From an uncultured Collinsella sp. (GTDB lineage Bacteria > Actinomycetota > Coriobacteriia > Coriobacteriales > Coriobacteriaceae): a stretch of 6,234 bases of DNA. The notes beneath the pieces were generated by a model that saw only the letters and a program-made list of their open reading frames with translations, did no database searches and was not told where the DNA came from. Position numbers and translations under genes: made by a program. This document shows positions 1 through 6,199 of this stretch, one piece after another. Positions within the stretch are counted from its first letter, which is position 1, and every line of letters begins with the position of its first letter. Location: the NCBI GenBank assembly GCA_902465115.1, contig CABQMC010000092.1, positions 1-6,234 of the forward strand. Direction: 5' to 3'.

Positions 1-1061
1 TCGCCGTCAACGACGGCCAGGGCATGCTCGTGGTGCAAAACGGCAAAATCATCGAGGTTGCACTGGAGCCTGGCGAGTTCGTCTTCGACACCGGCAGCGA
101 GCCGAGCGTCTTTAGCGGCAACCTAGGCGACTCCATCAAGGAGACGTTCGCCAATATCGGCAGCCGCTTTACCTTTGGCGGCGACGCAGGCAAGGACCAG
201 CGCGTCTACTTCATCAACACCAAGGAGATCATCGGTAACAAGTACGGCACTGCCTCTCCCGTGCCCTTCCGCGTAGTCGACAACAATATCGGTCTGGATG
301 TCGACATCTCCGTTCGCTGCAACGGCGAGTATTCGTACCGTATCACCAACCCGCTGCTGTTCTACACCAACGTGTGCGGCAACGTGACCGATAGCTACAC
401 GCGCGATAAGATCGACAGCCAGCTTAAGTCCGAGCTGCTCACCGCTCTGCAGCCCGCCTTTGCCAAGATCTCGGAAATGGGCATTCGCTACAGCGCCATC
501 CCCGGTCACACCGCCGAGCTCGCCCGCGCGCTCAACGAGGTCCTCTCGGCCGACTGGCGCGACCTGCGCGGTGTCGAGATCGTGAGCTTTGGCGTCAACT
601 CCATCGCCGCCTCGCAAGAAGACGAGCAGATGATCAAGGACCTGCAGAAGGCCGCGGTCATGCGCGATCCCACCATGGCGGCCGCCAACATCGCCAGCGC
701 CCAGAGCGATGCGATGCGCGCGGCAGCCGCCAACCCCAACGGCGCGATGGCCGGCTTTATGGGCATGGGCATGGCAGGTGGCATGGGCGGCATGAATGCC
801 AGTCAGCTGTTCGCCGCCGGTCAGGCACAACAGCAGGCTGCCCCGCAACCGGCTCCGGCTCCCGCCCCCGCACCGGCACCCGCTGCCGCACCTGCGGCCG
901 GCGCATGGACCTGCAGCTGCGGCGCCACCAACACCGGCAAGTTCTGCTCCGAGTGCGGCAGTCCCGCACCCGCCCCGGCACCGGCCAAGTGGTTCTGCCC
1001 CAACTGCGGCAGCGAAAACGGCGGCAAGTTCTGCAGCAACTGCGGAACGCCCCGGCCCTAG
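1..1061 (+). CDS. SPFH/stomatin-like protein with two C-terminal zinc ribbons (5' end outside window)
   Basis: The frame is open from the window edge (first full codon at base 3) to TAG at 1059-1061, so the N-terminus is missing. The Met at base 24 lies inside the domain and is probably not the start. Numbering from that Met, residues 1-220 match the SPFH domain of the COG4260 family (membrane protease subunit, stomatin/prohibitin family with Zn ribbon). Conserved-looking stretches are GKDQRVYFINTKE, FRVVDNNIGLDVD, LFYTNVCGNV and LQPAFAKISEMGI. A Gly/Met-rich segment (about 241-268) and a Pro-Ala linker follow, then two zinc ribbons: C297/C299 with C308/C311, and C325/C328 with C337/C340. Family members are thought to form membrane-associated oligomeric scaffolds, in Bacillus (YdjI) linked to PspA-type envelope stress. 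That role is inferred here. Homologues as I remember them suggest about 60 residues are missing, of which seven are visible upstream of base 24. Confidence 0.9.
   Translation, partial: AVNDGQGMLVVQNGKIIEVALEPGEFVFDTGSEPSVFSGNLGDSIKETFANIGSRFTFGGDAGKDQRVYFINTKEIIGNKYGTASPVPFRVVDNNIGLDVDISVRCNGEYSYRITNPLLFYTNVCGNVTDSYTRDKIDSQLKSELLTALQPAFAKISEMGIRYSAIPGHTAELARALNEVLSADWRDLRGVEIVSFGVNSIAASQEDEQMIKDLQKAAVMRDPTMAAANIASAQSDAMRAAAANPNGAMAGFMGMGMAGGMGGMNASQLFAAGQAQQQAAPQPAPAPAPAPAPAAAPAAGAWTCSCGATNTGKFCSECGSPAPAPAPAKWFCPNCGSENGGKFCSNCGTPRP
849..986 (+). repeat. Pro-Ala codon repeats flanking the first zinc ribbon
   Basis: Within the SPFH gene, bases 849-884 encode six consecutive Pro-Ala pairs, and bases 963-986 encode four more. 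The first zinc ribbon (912-956) lies between them. Codons vary (ccg/ccc with gct/gcc/gca), so this is an amino-acid-level repeat rather than a recently expanded DNA microsatellite. It probably forms extended, flexible tethers that let each zinc ribbon move independently of the SPFH core. Confidence 0.8.
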
Positions 1062-1080
1062 CCCCTCTATCTGGTAATTG

Positions 1081-1102
1081 GCGGGGGATCCGCCACCCCC
1101 GC
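1081..1102 (+). terminator. Likely weak intrinsic terminator after the SPFH gene
   Basis: GCGGGGG (1081-1087) pairs perfectly with CCCCCGC (1096-1102) across an 8-nt loop, 19 nt after the SPFH stop. The stem is followed by a modestly T-rich tract, ATTTGCTTCT (1103-1112), not a clean T run. Only about 27 nt separate it from the next gene's ribosome binding site, and I see no clear promoter there. It may therefore act as a partial terminator that lowers, rather than stops, expression of the lipoprotein. Confidence 0.5.
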
Positions 1103-1129
1103 ATTTGCTTCTATGGGTTTCGTTCGATG

Positions 1130-1136
1130 AAGGAGG
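1130..1136 (+). promoter_or_regulatory. Ribosome binding site of the lipoprotein gene
   Basis: AAGGAGG ends 5 nt before the ATG at 1142 and is a near-perfect anti-16S match. It fixes the start at 1142. The in-frame ATG at 1127 overlaps this site, and the in-frame ATG at 905 lies inside the SPFH gene; neither is credible. Confidence 0.85.
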
Positions 1137-1141
1137 ACACC

Positions 1142-1984
1142 ATGAAGACAACGTTCAAAAAGTCCGCGCTCGCATTCCTGACATGTATCTTGGCGCTCGC
1201 CTTTGCCCTGACGGGCTGCAGCGGCGGCGGCAAAGACCCCAAGGCCAACTTCGTCGGCAGCTGGCAGTACTCGGGTGGAACCTTGGACGGCGAAGAGCTC
1301 ACCGATGAGTACATGGATATGCTCAAGGAGTGGGGCCTCAACTGTATCCTGATCCTCGACGAAGACGGCACGGGCGTCCTCGACATGTTCCTTGAGGTCG
1401 CCGACCTGAAATGGGAGGCCAAGGACGCCACCACCGTAACGATTACCGCCGAAGATGAGTCGCACGACCTGAAGCTCAAGGACGACAAGCTCGTCCTCGA
1501 GGTGGAAGGCGACAAGCTTATCTTTACCAAGTCCGACAAGGACCTGTCCGGTACGGTGAAGAAGGATCGTGAGGCGGCCGAGAAGGAAGAGGAGATCGAT
1601 GAGGCCGTCGAAGACGACGATGTCCAGAGCGTCGAAATCTCCCCCGCCGTCACCGTCGCCGATGACGACCTGTGCACCATCACCATCACCGAAAAGTTCA
1701 AGGATGACTGGGGCGACATCGGCTTTGTCGTCAACATCACCAACAAGAGCGACAAGGACCTGACCTTCTACGCTCCCTCCGGCAAGACCAACGTCAACGG
1801 CACCATGAAGGAACCCTGGTTCTCGGCTCACCTGATGCCCAGCACCAACGCCACCGAGGAATTCACCTTCTCGAAGGGCACGCTCGACAGCCTTGACGAC
1901 CTCGTCAACACGACCATCGGCATCGACGCCTACCTGACCGATTCCTACGAGGACGTCGCCTCCTACAGCGCAACCATCGCGTAA
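1142..1984 (+). CDS. Secreted two-module lipoprotein of unknown function
   Basis: The product is 280 residues. A lipoprotein signal peptide is clear: basic MKTTFKK, a hydrophobic core (about 8-23), then a lipobox LTGC with the acylated Cys at 26, followed by a Ser/Gly tether. Residues 36-131 look like a small beta-rich, lipocalin-like module: FVGSWQ opening, DEDGTGVL turn, alternating strands ending KLIFTK. Residues 132-165 are a very acidic and basic, probably helical linker (EAAEKEEEIDEAVEDDD). Residues 168-280 form a second beta-rich module (VTVADDDLCTITITEKF, GFVVNITNKSDKDLTFYA) that resembles the immunoglobulin-like DUFs found in Gram-positive lipoproteins such as the DUF4352/DUF5067 type. 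The exact family is uncertain. It should be anchored to the outer face of the membrane. The strong ribosome binding site suggests good translation. It is the last gene of the plus-strand unit. Confidence 0.88.
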   Translation: MKTTFKKSALAFLTCILALAFALTGCSGGGKDPKANFVGSWQYSGGTLDGEELTDEYMDMLKEWGLNCILILDEDGTGVLDMFLEVADLKWEAKDATTVTITAEDESHDLKLKDDKLVLEVEGDKLIFTKSDKDLSGTVKKDREAAEKEEEIDEAVEDDDVQSVEISPAVTVADDDLCTITITEKFKDDWGDIGFVVNITNKSDKDLTFYAPSGKTNVNGTMKEPWFSAHLMPSTNATEEFTFSKGTLDSLDDLVNTTIGIDAYLTDSYEDVASYSATIA

Positions 1985-2001
1985 CGGCACGTAACATCAG
2001 C

Positions 2002-2025
2002 CGCGGATTGGCGGACACATCCGCG
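2002..2025. repeat. Inverted repeat in the convergent intergenic region
   Basis: CGCGGAT (2002-2008) pairs with ATCCGCG (2019-2025) across a 10-nt loop, 17 nt after the lipoprotein stop. No T run follows on either strand, so alone it is not a typical intrinsic terminator. It may help stabilise the 3' end of the plus-strand mRNA just ahead of the stronger hairpin downstream. Confidence 0.5.
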
Positions 2026-2034
2026 CACATGCCA

Positions 2035-2075
2035 GGCGGGACCGCAGGAAATGATCCTGCGGCCCCGCCGCTTTA
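2035..2075 (+). terminator. Strong hairpin terminator between convergent units
   Basis: The arm at 2035-2049 pairs with 2055-2069 over 15 positions with a single A-C mismatch and a 5-nt loop (AATGA). On the plus strand it is followed by GCTTTA (2070-2075), a short, weak T tract. On the minus strand no T run follows the stem. It sits between the stop codons of the lipoprotein gene and the response-regulator gene, where a shared terminator is expected. The plus-strand direction is better supported, but read from the minus strand it could also block or pause transcripts. Confidence 0.65.
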
Positions 2076-2089
2076 TGCCGATGCGTAGC

Positions 2090-2103
2090 GAGCGCTAGCG
2101 CTC
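2090..2103. repeat. 14-bp perfect palindrome over the response-regulator stop codon
   Basis: GAGCGCTAGCGCTC is self-complementary. It contains the last two sense codons (Glu, Arg) and the TAG stop of the minus-strand response-regulator gene. It could fold into a 5-bp stem with a CTAG loop at the end of that message. Function is unknown and chance is possible. Confidence 0.4.
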
Positions 2104-2715
2104 CATGTTGGGAACGATGCTGCCCTCCGTTACCGCGTGCACGGCCAGGCGCATGATGTTGTCGTAGCCGGTCTTGTTGAGGATCTCCGAGATGCGGCGT
2201 TTGATGGTTCCCTCGCTCATAAACAGCTCGGCCGCGATCTCACGGCGGCTCTTGCCCTCGCAGGCAAGGCGCAAAATCGACAGCTCGACATCGTCGAGGG
2301 CCGCCGTGCCCGAAAAAATGCTCTCGGGCGGCTTGGGAAACGTGCAGTAGCCCGCCAGCGTGGAGCGCATCACGGCGAACAGTTCATCGATACCGACGTT
2401 CTTGTACACAAAGCTGTCGACGCCCGCCTCGCGTGCCTGGTCCACAAAGGTGATCTCGGGCATACCCGTCATGATAATGACACGGCACTCGGGCAGTTGT
2501 TCTTTGATGCGCGCCGCCGCCACAATGCCGTTGGAATCGTGCTCGGTGCACACATCCATCAGTATCATGTCCGGACGCTCCTTGAGCGCGACACCCAAGG
2601 CCTCGGAAGCATCAGCAATGGCGGAAACAACGGTCATATCGGGCTGGTCGCCAACGGAGCGCGCCAGGCTCTCGCGCAGGATGGCCTGGTCTTCGACTAT
2701 AAGGACGCGGATCAT
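2095..2715 (-). CDS. NarL/LuxR-family response regulator
   Basis: The product is 206 residues. Residues 1-120 are a receiver domain: acidic pair E8/D9, phosphoacceptor D54 in ILMDV, T83 in IMTG and K105 in VYKN. After a short linker, residues 139-198 form a LuxR-type helix-turn-helix: LDDVELSILRLACEGKSRREIAAELFMSEGTIKRRISEILNKTG, read here in segments (ELSILRLACEGKS, REIAAELFMSEGTIKRRI). Length is typical of NarL-type regulators, and all receiver key residues are present, so it should be phosphorylatable and then bind DNA as a dimer. The partner is almost certainly the kinase encoded immediately upstream, whose TGA overlaps this ATG by 4 nt. AAAGGAG (bases 2722-2728) lies 6 nt before the ATG, inside the kinase gene. 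Target genes are unknown; autoregulation of the operon is possible. Confidence 0.93.
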   Translation of the reverse strand: MIRVLIVEDQAILRESLARSVGDQPDMTVVSAIADASEALGVALKERPDMILMDVCTEHDSNGIVAAARIKEQLPECRVIIMTGMPEITFVDQAREAGVDSFVYKNVGIDELFAVMRSTLAGYCTFPKPPESIFSGTAALDDVELSILRLACEGKSRREIAAELFMSEGTIKRRISEILNKTGYDNIMRLAVHAVTEGSIVPNMER

Positions 2716-2728
2716 GAACTTCTCCTTT
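2712..2728 (-). promoter_or_regulatory. Coupled start: ATGA overlap and internal ribosome binding site
   Basis: On the minus strand the kinase gene's TGA and the regulator gene's ATG share the tetranucleotide ATGA (2715-2712). AAAGGAG at 2728-2722 lies within the last codons of the kinase gene. This layout is classic for translational coupling and suggests the two proteins are made in a fixed ratio. Confidence 0.8.
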
Positions 2729-4205
2729 GGACCGTGGCGTTGGAGGCGAGCGGGATGGACACCGTAAGCGTGAAGGGCGGGGCGGTGTGGACTTCCAGGC
2801 TGCCGCCCAGATTCTGTGCGACATGCCTCATACCAGGGATACCCGTTCCCTCGCGATACGATACGGGTGCAGGCGCGCCGTCGTTAGAAACGACCATCCG
2901 CGCAACAGCGCCGTCTTCCGACGTCTCCTGCCGCAGGCGCACATGGACCTGATGGGCCTGCGCATGCTTGGTAGCATTGGTCGAGGCCTCGCGGATAATC
3001 TGCAGAAAGGCTGCGGCGACACGCGCGTCCTCAGGCAGCGCACCCTCAGCATCGATCTGCACACTCACCAGGCCAAAAGCATGGACGATATCACCCAGCT
3101 GCTCTGCAGGCTCGCTGGCACCACCACTACGCAAATCGGCGGCAATTGAGCGTAGCAACGGGTCGATCTGCTCGAGCGACTCATCGTCCAGACGCCCCTC
3201 CTCCAAATAGCGATGAAGAATGGACAGGCGCTGCCCGATCACATCGTGAACGCGGGCGCGCATACGTAGGTAGGCCGCATTGTCGGCAACCTTTTTAACT
3301 TCTTCGATCTGGGACTGGAGCTCTTGGCCCGCAAGCTCAAGCAGGTGGTTTGCTTGCGCCAAGCGGTCGTAGGCGTGTGCGTATTCCGTCACGTCCAGTC
3401 CGATAATGCGCTCAAAGAGGCGGCCCGAAACCATAACCTCGTCGTGCACAAATAGGCGAATCTCGGCGGGAGAAATCTCGATCACCGCGCGAGCCTCACC
3501 AAAACGGTCCAAGTTAATCCGCACGCGGTTCCTACTGCTTTCGGGCATTTGCATGCTAAGTTTGCGCAGGTCGTTCCATGTGCCGCTCATGTCACCTAGA
3601 TCGGTGGGCATATGAAGTTCCACCAGGTTTTTGCGCATGCAGCGGTTCATGAGCAGCGGACGGCCCCTCCTGTCCAGATACAGGATGCCCACGGGAATCA
3701 CGTTGATGGTCTCGATCGTCGAGAACGCGGTGATATCCTCCTGGCGGTTACGGACGTCCATCAAGAGCGCCGCGACGGAACGGAACAGGAAGAACGCCCC
3801 CTCTGCGATAAGGACAACGGTCCACGCCGAGCCCATGGCAAAAACCACCGGCGGTGTAACGGCGACAACAAGCAGCAGCTCGACCAGCATGACGGGGCGA
3901 CGATAGCGCACCATAAGCACCACGCCATAGGCAAAGATTGCGGCATTGAGCCACAGCACTCCGCCCATTGCCTTGGCGCAAACGTCAAGCGGCGCCACCA
4001 GATACGAGCCAGACGACGCGAACAGGATAAGCGCCGAAACCACCAGGTGAACCACGAGGCTCGCCTCGTAGGCGCAAATCACCTTACGGTTATAGGACGA
4101 GCGGCGCGATGAAATGAGCGGAACGTGGATCGTCTGCAGACACGCAGCCAAGGCAAAGACAACATCGAGCGCAACGATTTGGGGAAGGATGAGCGAAATC
4201 TGCAT
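2712..4205 (-). CDS. Membrane sensor histidine kinase (HisKA_3/HATPase type)
   Basis: The product is 497 residues. The N-terminal 150 residues are hydrophobic with about five membrane helices (near 5-27, 46-65, 78-99, 104-124, 127-148). A PAS-like domain follows (about 161-275; INVIPVGILYLDRRGRPLLMN, ending GLDVTEY), then a probable coiled coil (276-312). The phosphotransfer helix carries RVHDVIGQRLS with the likely phosphorylated His320 followed by Asp, as in NarX/DesK-type kinases. The ATPase domain (about 393-486) keeps the N box (REASTNATKH, N410), SNDG (N441-G443) and G box (GTGIPGM, 453-459). It should autophosphorylate and pass phosphate to the downstream regulator. The ATG lies 2 nt after the TAA of the upstream 7TM gene, preceded by a GGTGAG site. 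The signal is unknown; the membrane part does not match a sensor family I can name. Confidence 0.92.
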   Translation of the reverse strand: MQISLILPQIVALDVVFALAACLQTIHVPLISSRRSSYNRKVICAYEASLVVHLVVSALILFASSGSYLVAPLDVCAKAMGGVLWLNAAIFAYGVVLMVRYRRPVMLVELLLVVAVTPPVVFAMGSAWTVVLIAEGAFFLFRSVAALLMDVRNRQEDITAFSTIETINVIPVGILYLDRRGRPLLMNRCMRKNLVELHMPTDLGDMSGTWNDLRKLSMQMPESSRNRVRINLDRFGEARAVIEISPAEIRLFVHDEVMVSGRLFERIIGLDVTEYAHAYDRLAQANHLLELAGQELQSQIEEVKKVADNAAYLRMRARVHDVIGQRLSILHRYLEEGRLDDESLEQIDPLLRSIAADLRSGGASEPAEQLGDIVHAFGLVSVQIDAEGALPEDARVAAAFLQIIREASTNATKHAQAHQVHVRLRQETSEDGAVARMVVSNDGAPAPVSYREGTGIPGMRHVAQNLGGSLEVHTAPPFTLTVSIPLASNATVQRRSS

Positions 4206-4207
4206 CG

Positions 4208-6007
4208 TTACTCACCCGCCCTCGGCATCAAGACGATCATGCGCAGCTGGCCAGGCTCGCCCTCAAGGCGGTATGCCACGTTGCGCCCTTGCAGAGCGCT
4301 TTCGAGCTCTTGCGCAGCGGGCGTCTGCGAAAGATCTTCATCATCGTTGGAAAAAAGCGTGGCGCGCAGCTCGACACTGCATCGGTCATGGTCGCCCAAG
4401 TGATACATAAGCGCCGGATGGTCGGTGGTGTAGGCAAAAAACGCAAAGTCATACACGCAGTCGTACAGGGCGCTTACCGTACTGGCGTGCAACGGACGCC
4501 GTATGGCGATAATCGAGGCGCAATCGATATCGATGGTGCGTAGGTCGCTTGCGAGCTCGTTGGCAATGAGCTGAATGCGGTCGCGATCAAAACCGCTCTC
4601 CCCGTGCTGTGCCAACGTGAGCGACCCCTTGCGCTTGCAATAGGCGGCGAGCATCTTGGCGCGCTGCAGCATGCGGTAGCGCTCGTGCGAAGACGCTTCG
4701 TCGGTCAACGGCGGCAGCGAGCTCAGCAGGTCGTACATCCCTTCGAGCGCGCGGGCAAGCGCTTGGTCCACGTCTTGGACCAGCAAGGTCTCGGCCTCTT
4801 GATCTGCCAAATGCGTCTTAAGGTCGTAGTCGGCGGCGAGCAGCTCGTTTTGACGCTGCAACTCCATGCGACGATGTGCCAGTTCACGGTTAAGCTCGTT
4901 GAGCTCCGACACGTCTTGGGCAAGCAGGGCCGATCCGCCCAGCAGTGGAAAGGCACGGTACATCACATCGGGATCGGACGCCACGGCAAAGGCATGGGCG
5001 CGGCCGTGCTCCTGGGTCCGCAACTCCTCGCGCACGCCTACCGGCATTGGCTTTGACACCGGCGTGGCATAGACCTCCTGCAGGTCGCGCGTTAGAACTT
5101 TGAGGTCGAGCGGCAAGGTGTCGAAAATGCCGGCGATGTCGTGATACGACGGAATGACACCACAATCGAGACAGATTTCCATCGCCACCACGCACAGGAC
5201 GCAATAGACGAGCGAAAAGTTGAGCCTCCATGCCCAGGGCACGCGCAACGCATACGAGATGGCAAAGAATGCGCCACCCAGCAGTACGAGCGCCGCCGTG
5301 CCCGAGAAACGCTGGATGCGAAAGGACGAGGACCGACCAACCAGGATAAAAAAGGTCACGAAGTTAAAGGCCGTCCACACTAAGACGGCGAAATAACCCC
5401 AGCCGTACGTGTAATCGTTGCTCCAGGTGTCGCTTGTACGGTCAAAGCGGAAGACCTGCTGGTGAAAATCGTTGGTGAGCACAAATCCGATAAGCAGGAT
5501 GGCCACAATCCACAGCGCAGCGCAGTAGCGGCGACCCAGGCGGTGTTGCTCCAGGCCCGCAAGGCGCAGACCACACAACTGGTAGAGCAGCGGAATGAGC
5601 GTCATGGGCACGTAGTACAGGTACCACAGCACGGTGGCATAGAACGGCGTGAACGACTTGTACTTGAGAATGACTTCGATCATCCACAGAGCGCAGATGG
5701 AGGCGATGGCAACAAGGCGGCGGCGCAACACATAGTCCAAACAGCGCAGATAGACCGATACGCCCCAGATCGAAAATGCGATTGCGGCGACAAGCAGCGG
5801 GAGAGAGCTCGAATGGACGAGCGCATCCACGACCTCTTCGGACACCTCGCTATAGGCGGGCACGGCGTTAGAAAGTTTGGGGTCGAAGGCAAACAGCGCC
5901 GGCAAGACCGCCAAAAGCATGAGGAACAGCGCGGTGATGGCGCCGGCGATAGCAAAGACGCGGTGACGGTACACCTGATGCGTTATGCCAACAAGGAATC
6001 GCGGCAT
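4208..6007 (-). CDS. 7TM histidine-kinase-type sensor protein with degenerate kinase region
   Basis: From ATG at 6007 the product is 599 residues. An N-terminal helix (about 17-41) is followed by seven more (about 68-87, 98-116, 121-147, 161-178, 201-223, 236-254, 262-281). The motif LTNDFHQQVF (177-186) followed by YGWGYFAVLVW is the hallmark of the histidine-kinase N-terminal 7TM domain (TNPLHxLF...YG). Residues 285-365 resemble the PAS-like segment of those proteins (GVIPSYHDIAG; GGSALLAQDVSELNELN), then a coiled coil (366-414). The C-terminal third (about 415-599) resembles kinase relatives (MLAAYCKRKGSL; final strand QLRMIVLMP), but I find no H box, N box or glycine-rich G box. Autokinase activity is therefore doubtful, and a signal-relay or scaffold role with the adjoining kinase is inferred. 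The frame is open upstream to 6160. ATG 6091 is an alternative start, but the extra 28 codons use AGG and CGA, unlike the rest of the gene. The site before 6007 is weak (GGCAGG). Confidence 0.82.
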   Translation of the reverse strand: MPRFLVGITHQVYRHRVFAIAGAITALFLMLLAVLPALFAFDPKLSNAVPAYSEVSEEVVDALVHSSSLPLLVAAIAFSIWGVSVYLRCLDYVLRRRLVAIASICALWMIEVILKYKSFTPFYATVLWYLYYVPMTLIPLLYQLCGLRLAGLEQHRLGRRYCAALWIVAILLIGFVLTNDFHQQVFRFDRTSDTWSNDYTYGWGYFAVLVWTAFNFVTFFILVGRSSSFRIQRFSGTAALVLLGGAFFAISYALRVPWAWRLNFSLVYCVLCVVAMEICLDCGVIPSYHDIAGIFDTLPLDLKVLTRDLQEVYATPVSKPMPVGVREELRTQEHGRAHAFAVASDPDVMYRAFPLLGGSALLAQDVSELNELNRELAHRRMELQRQNELLAADYDLKTHLADQEAETLLVQDVDQALARALEGMYDLLSSLPPLTDEASSHERYRMLQRAKMLAAYCKRKGSLTLAQHGESGFDRDRIQLIANELASDLRTIDIDCASIIAIRRPLHASTVSALYDCVYDFAFFAYTTDHPALMYHLGDHDRCSVELRATLFSNDDEDLSQTPAAQELESALQGRNVAYRLEGEPGQLRMIVLMPRAGE

Positions 6008-6030
6008 GGCGAAGAGCCTGCCGCCCCTGG

Positions 6031-6051
6031 GATCCGCCACGGGTGCGGATC
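6031..6051. repeat. Inverted repeat just upstream of the 7TM gene
   Basis: GATCCGC (6031-6037) pairs with GCGGATC (6045-6051) across 7 nt. A second small GC hairpin (CGGCC at 6056-6060 with GGCCG at 6065-6069) lies next to it. If translation starts at 6007, both fall in a structured 5' leader; if at 6091, they are coding. Confidence 0.45.
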
Positions 6052-6100
6052 GGGCGGCCGCGTGGCCGATATGTCGCTCGCGGGTACCCATAGTGCTTTT

Positions 6101-6106
6101 AGTGTA
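6101..6106 (-). promoter_or_regulatory. Candidate -10 element for the three-gene signalling operon
   Basis: On the minus strand TACACT (6106-6101) matches the TAnnnT pattern, in the only short gap available upstream of the operon and after the hairpin at 6159-6197. Transcription from it would begin around 6094. That would leave about 85 nt of leader to the ATG at 6007, or an almost leaderless message for the ATG at 6091. No convincing -35 box sits 16-18 nt upstream (CGCCTT is there), so confidence is low. Confidence 0.3.
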
Positions 6107-6158
6107 CCGACAGATGGGCCGAAAAGGCGGGCCGCATGTCCCAAAATCCGCAGACGGC

Positions 6159-6197
6159 AAGGCGCCCGGCGAGCATTAACTGCTCGCCGGGCGCCTT
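6159..6197 (-). terminator. Perfect 17-bp hairpin, likely terminator upstream of the operon
   Basis: The arm at 6159-6175 (AAGGCGCCCGGCGAGCA) is exactly complementary to 6181-6197, with a 5-nt loop TTAAC. On the minus strand the stem ends in CCTT and is followed by GCCGTCTGCGG, so a T run is lacking. On the plus strand it ends CCTTGGTT. The very stable stem and its place between transcription units support a terminator. A minus-strand reading frame entering from the right ends 2 nt before it, which favours minus-strand use. Confidence 0.6.
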
Positions 6198-6199
6198 GG

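Noticed and set aside
905..1141. Extension of the lipoprotein gene to upstream in-frame ATGs (905 or 1127)
   Set aside because: This would place Arg-rich sequence in front of a complete signal peptide and run through a GC hairpin; the site AAGGAGG clearly serves the ATG at 1142.
123..1151. Long minus-strand open frame opposite the SPFH gene
   Set aside because: It is Gly/Ala/Arg-rich with no domain pattern, has no ribosome binding site, and is fully explained by GC-rich codons of the SPFH gene on the other strand.
1067..1990. Long minus-strand open frame opposite the lipoprotein gene
   Set aside because: The plus-strand frame has a signal peptide, lipobox and strong ribosome binding site; the minus frame only mirrors its GC-rich third positions.
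2137..2952. Plus-strand open frame opposite the response regulator and kinase end
   Set aside because: It crosses the ATGA junction of two well-supported minus-strand genes and shows no recognisable domain.
3612..4112. Plus-strand open frame opposite the kinase membrane domain
   Set aside because: It is His/Arg/Gln-rich low-quality sequence, typical of the antisense of a hydrophobic segment.
6029..6040. The 12-mer GGGATCCGCCAC shared with 1085-1096, as a possible dispersed element
   Set aside because: In a GC-rich window of this size about one shared 12-mer pair is expected by chance, and the flanking hairpin arms differ.
4208..6160. Start of the 7TM gene at the most upstream ATG (6160)
   Set aside because: That ATG lies at the foot of the 17-bp hairpin, has no ribosome binding site, and the added residues (Cys/Pro/Arg-rich) do not look like protein.
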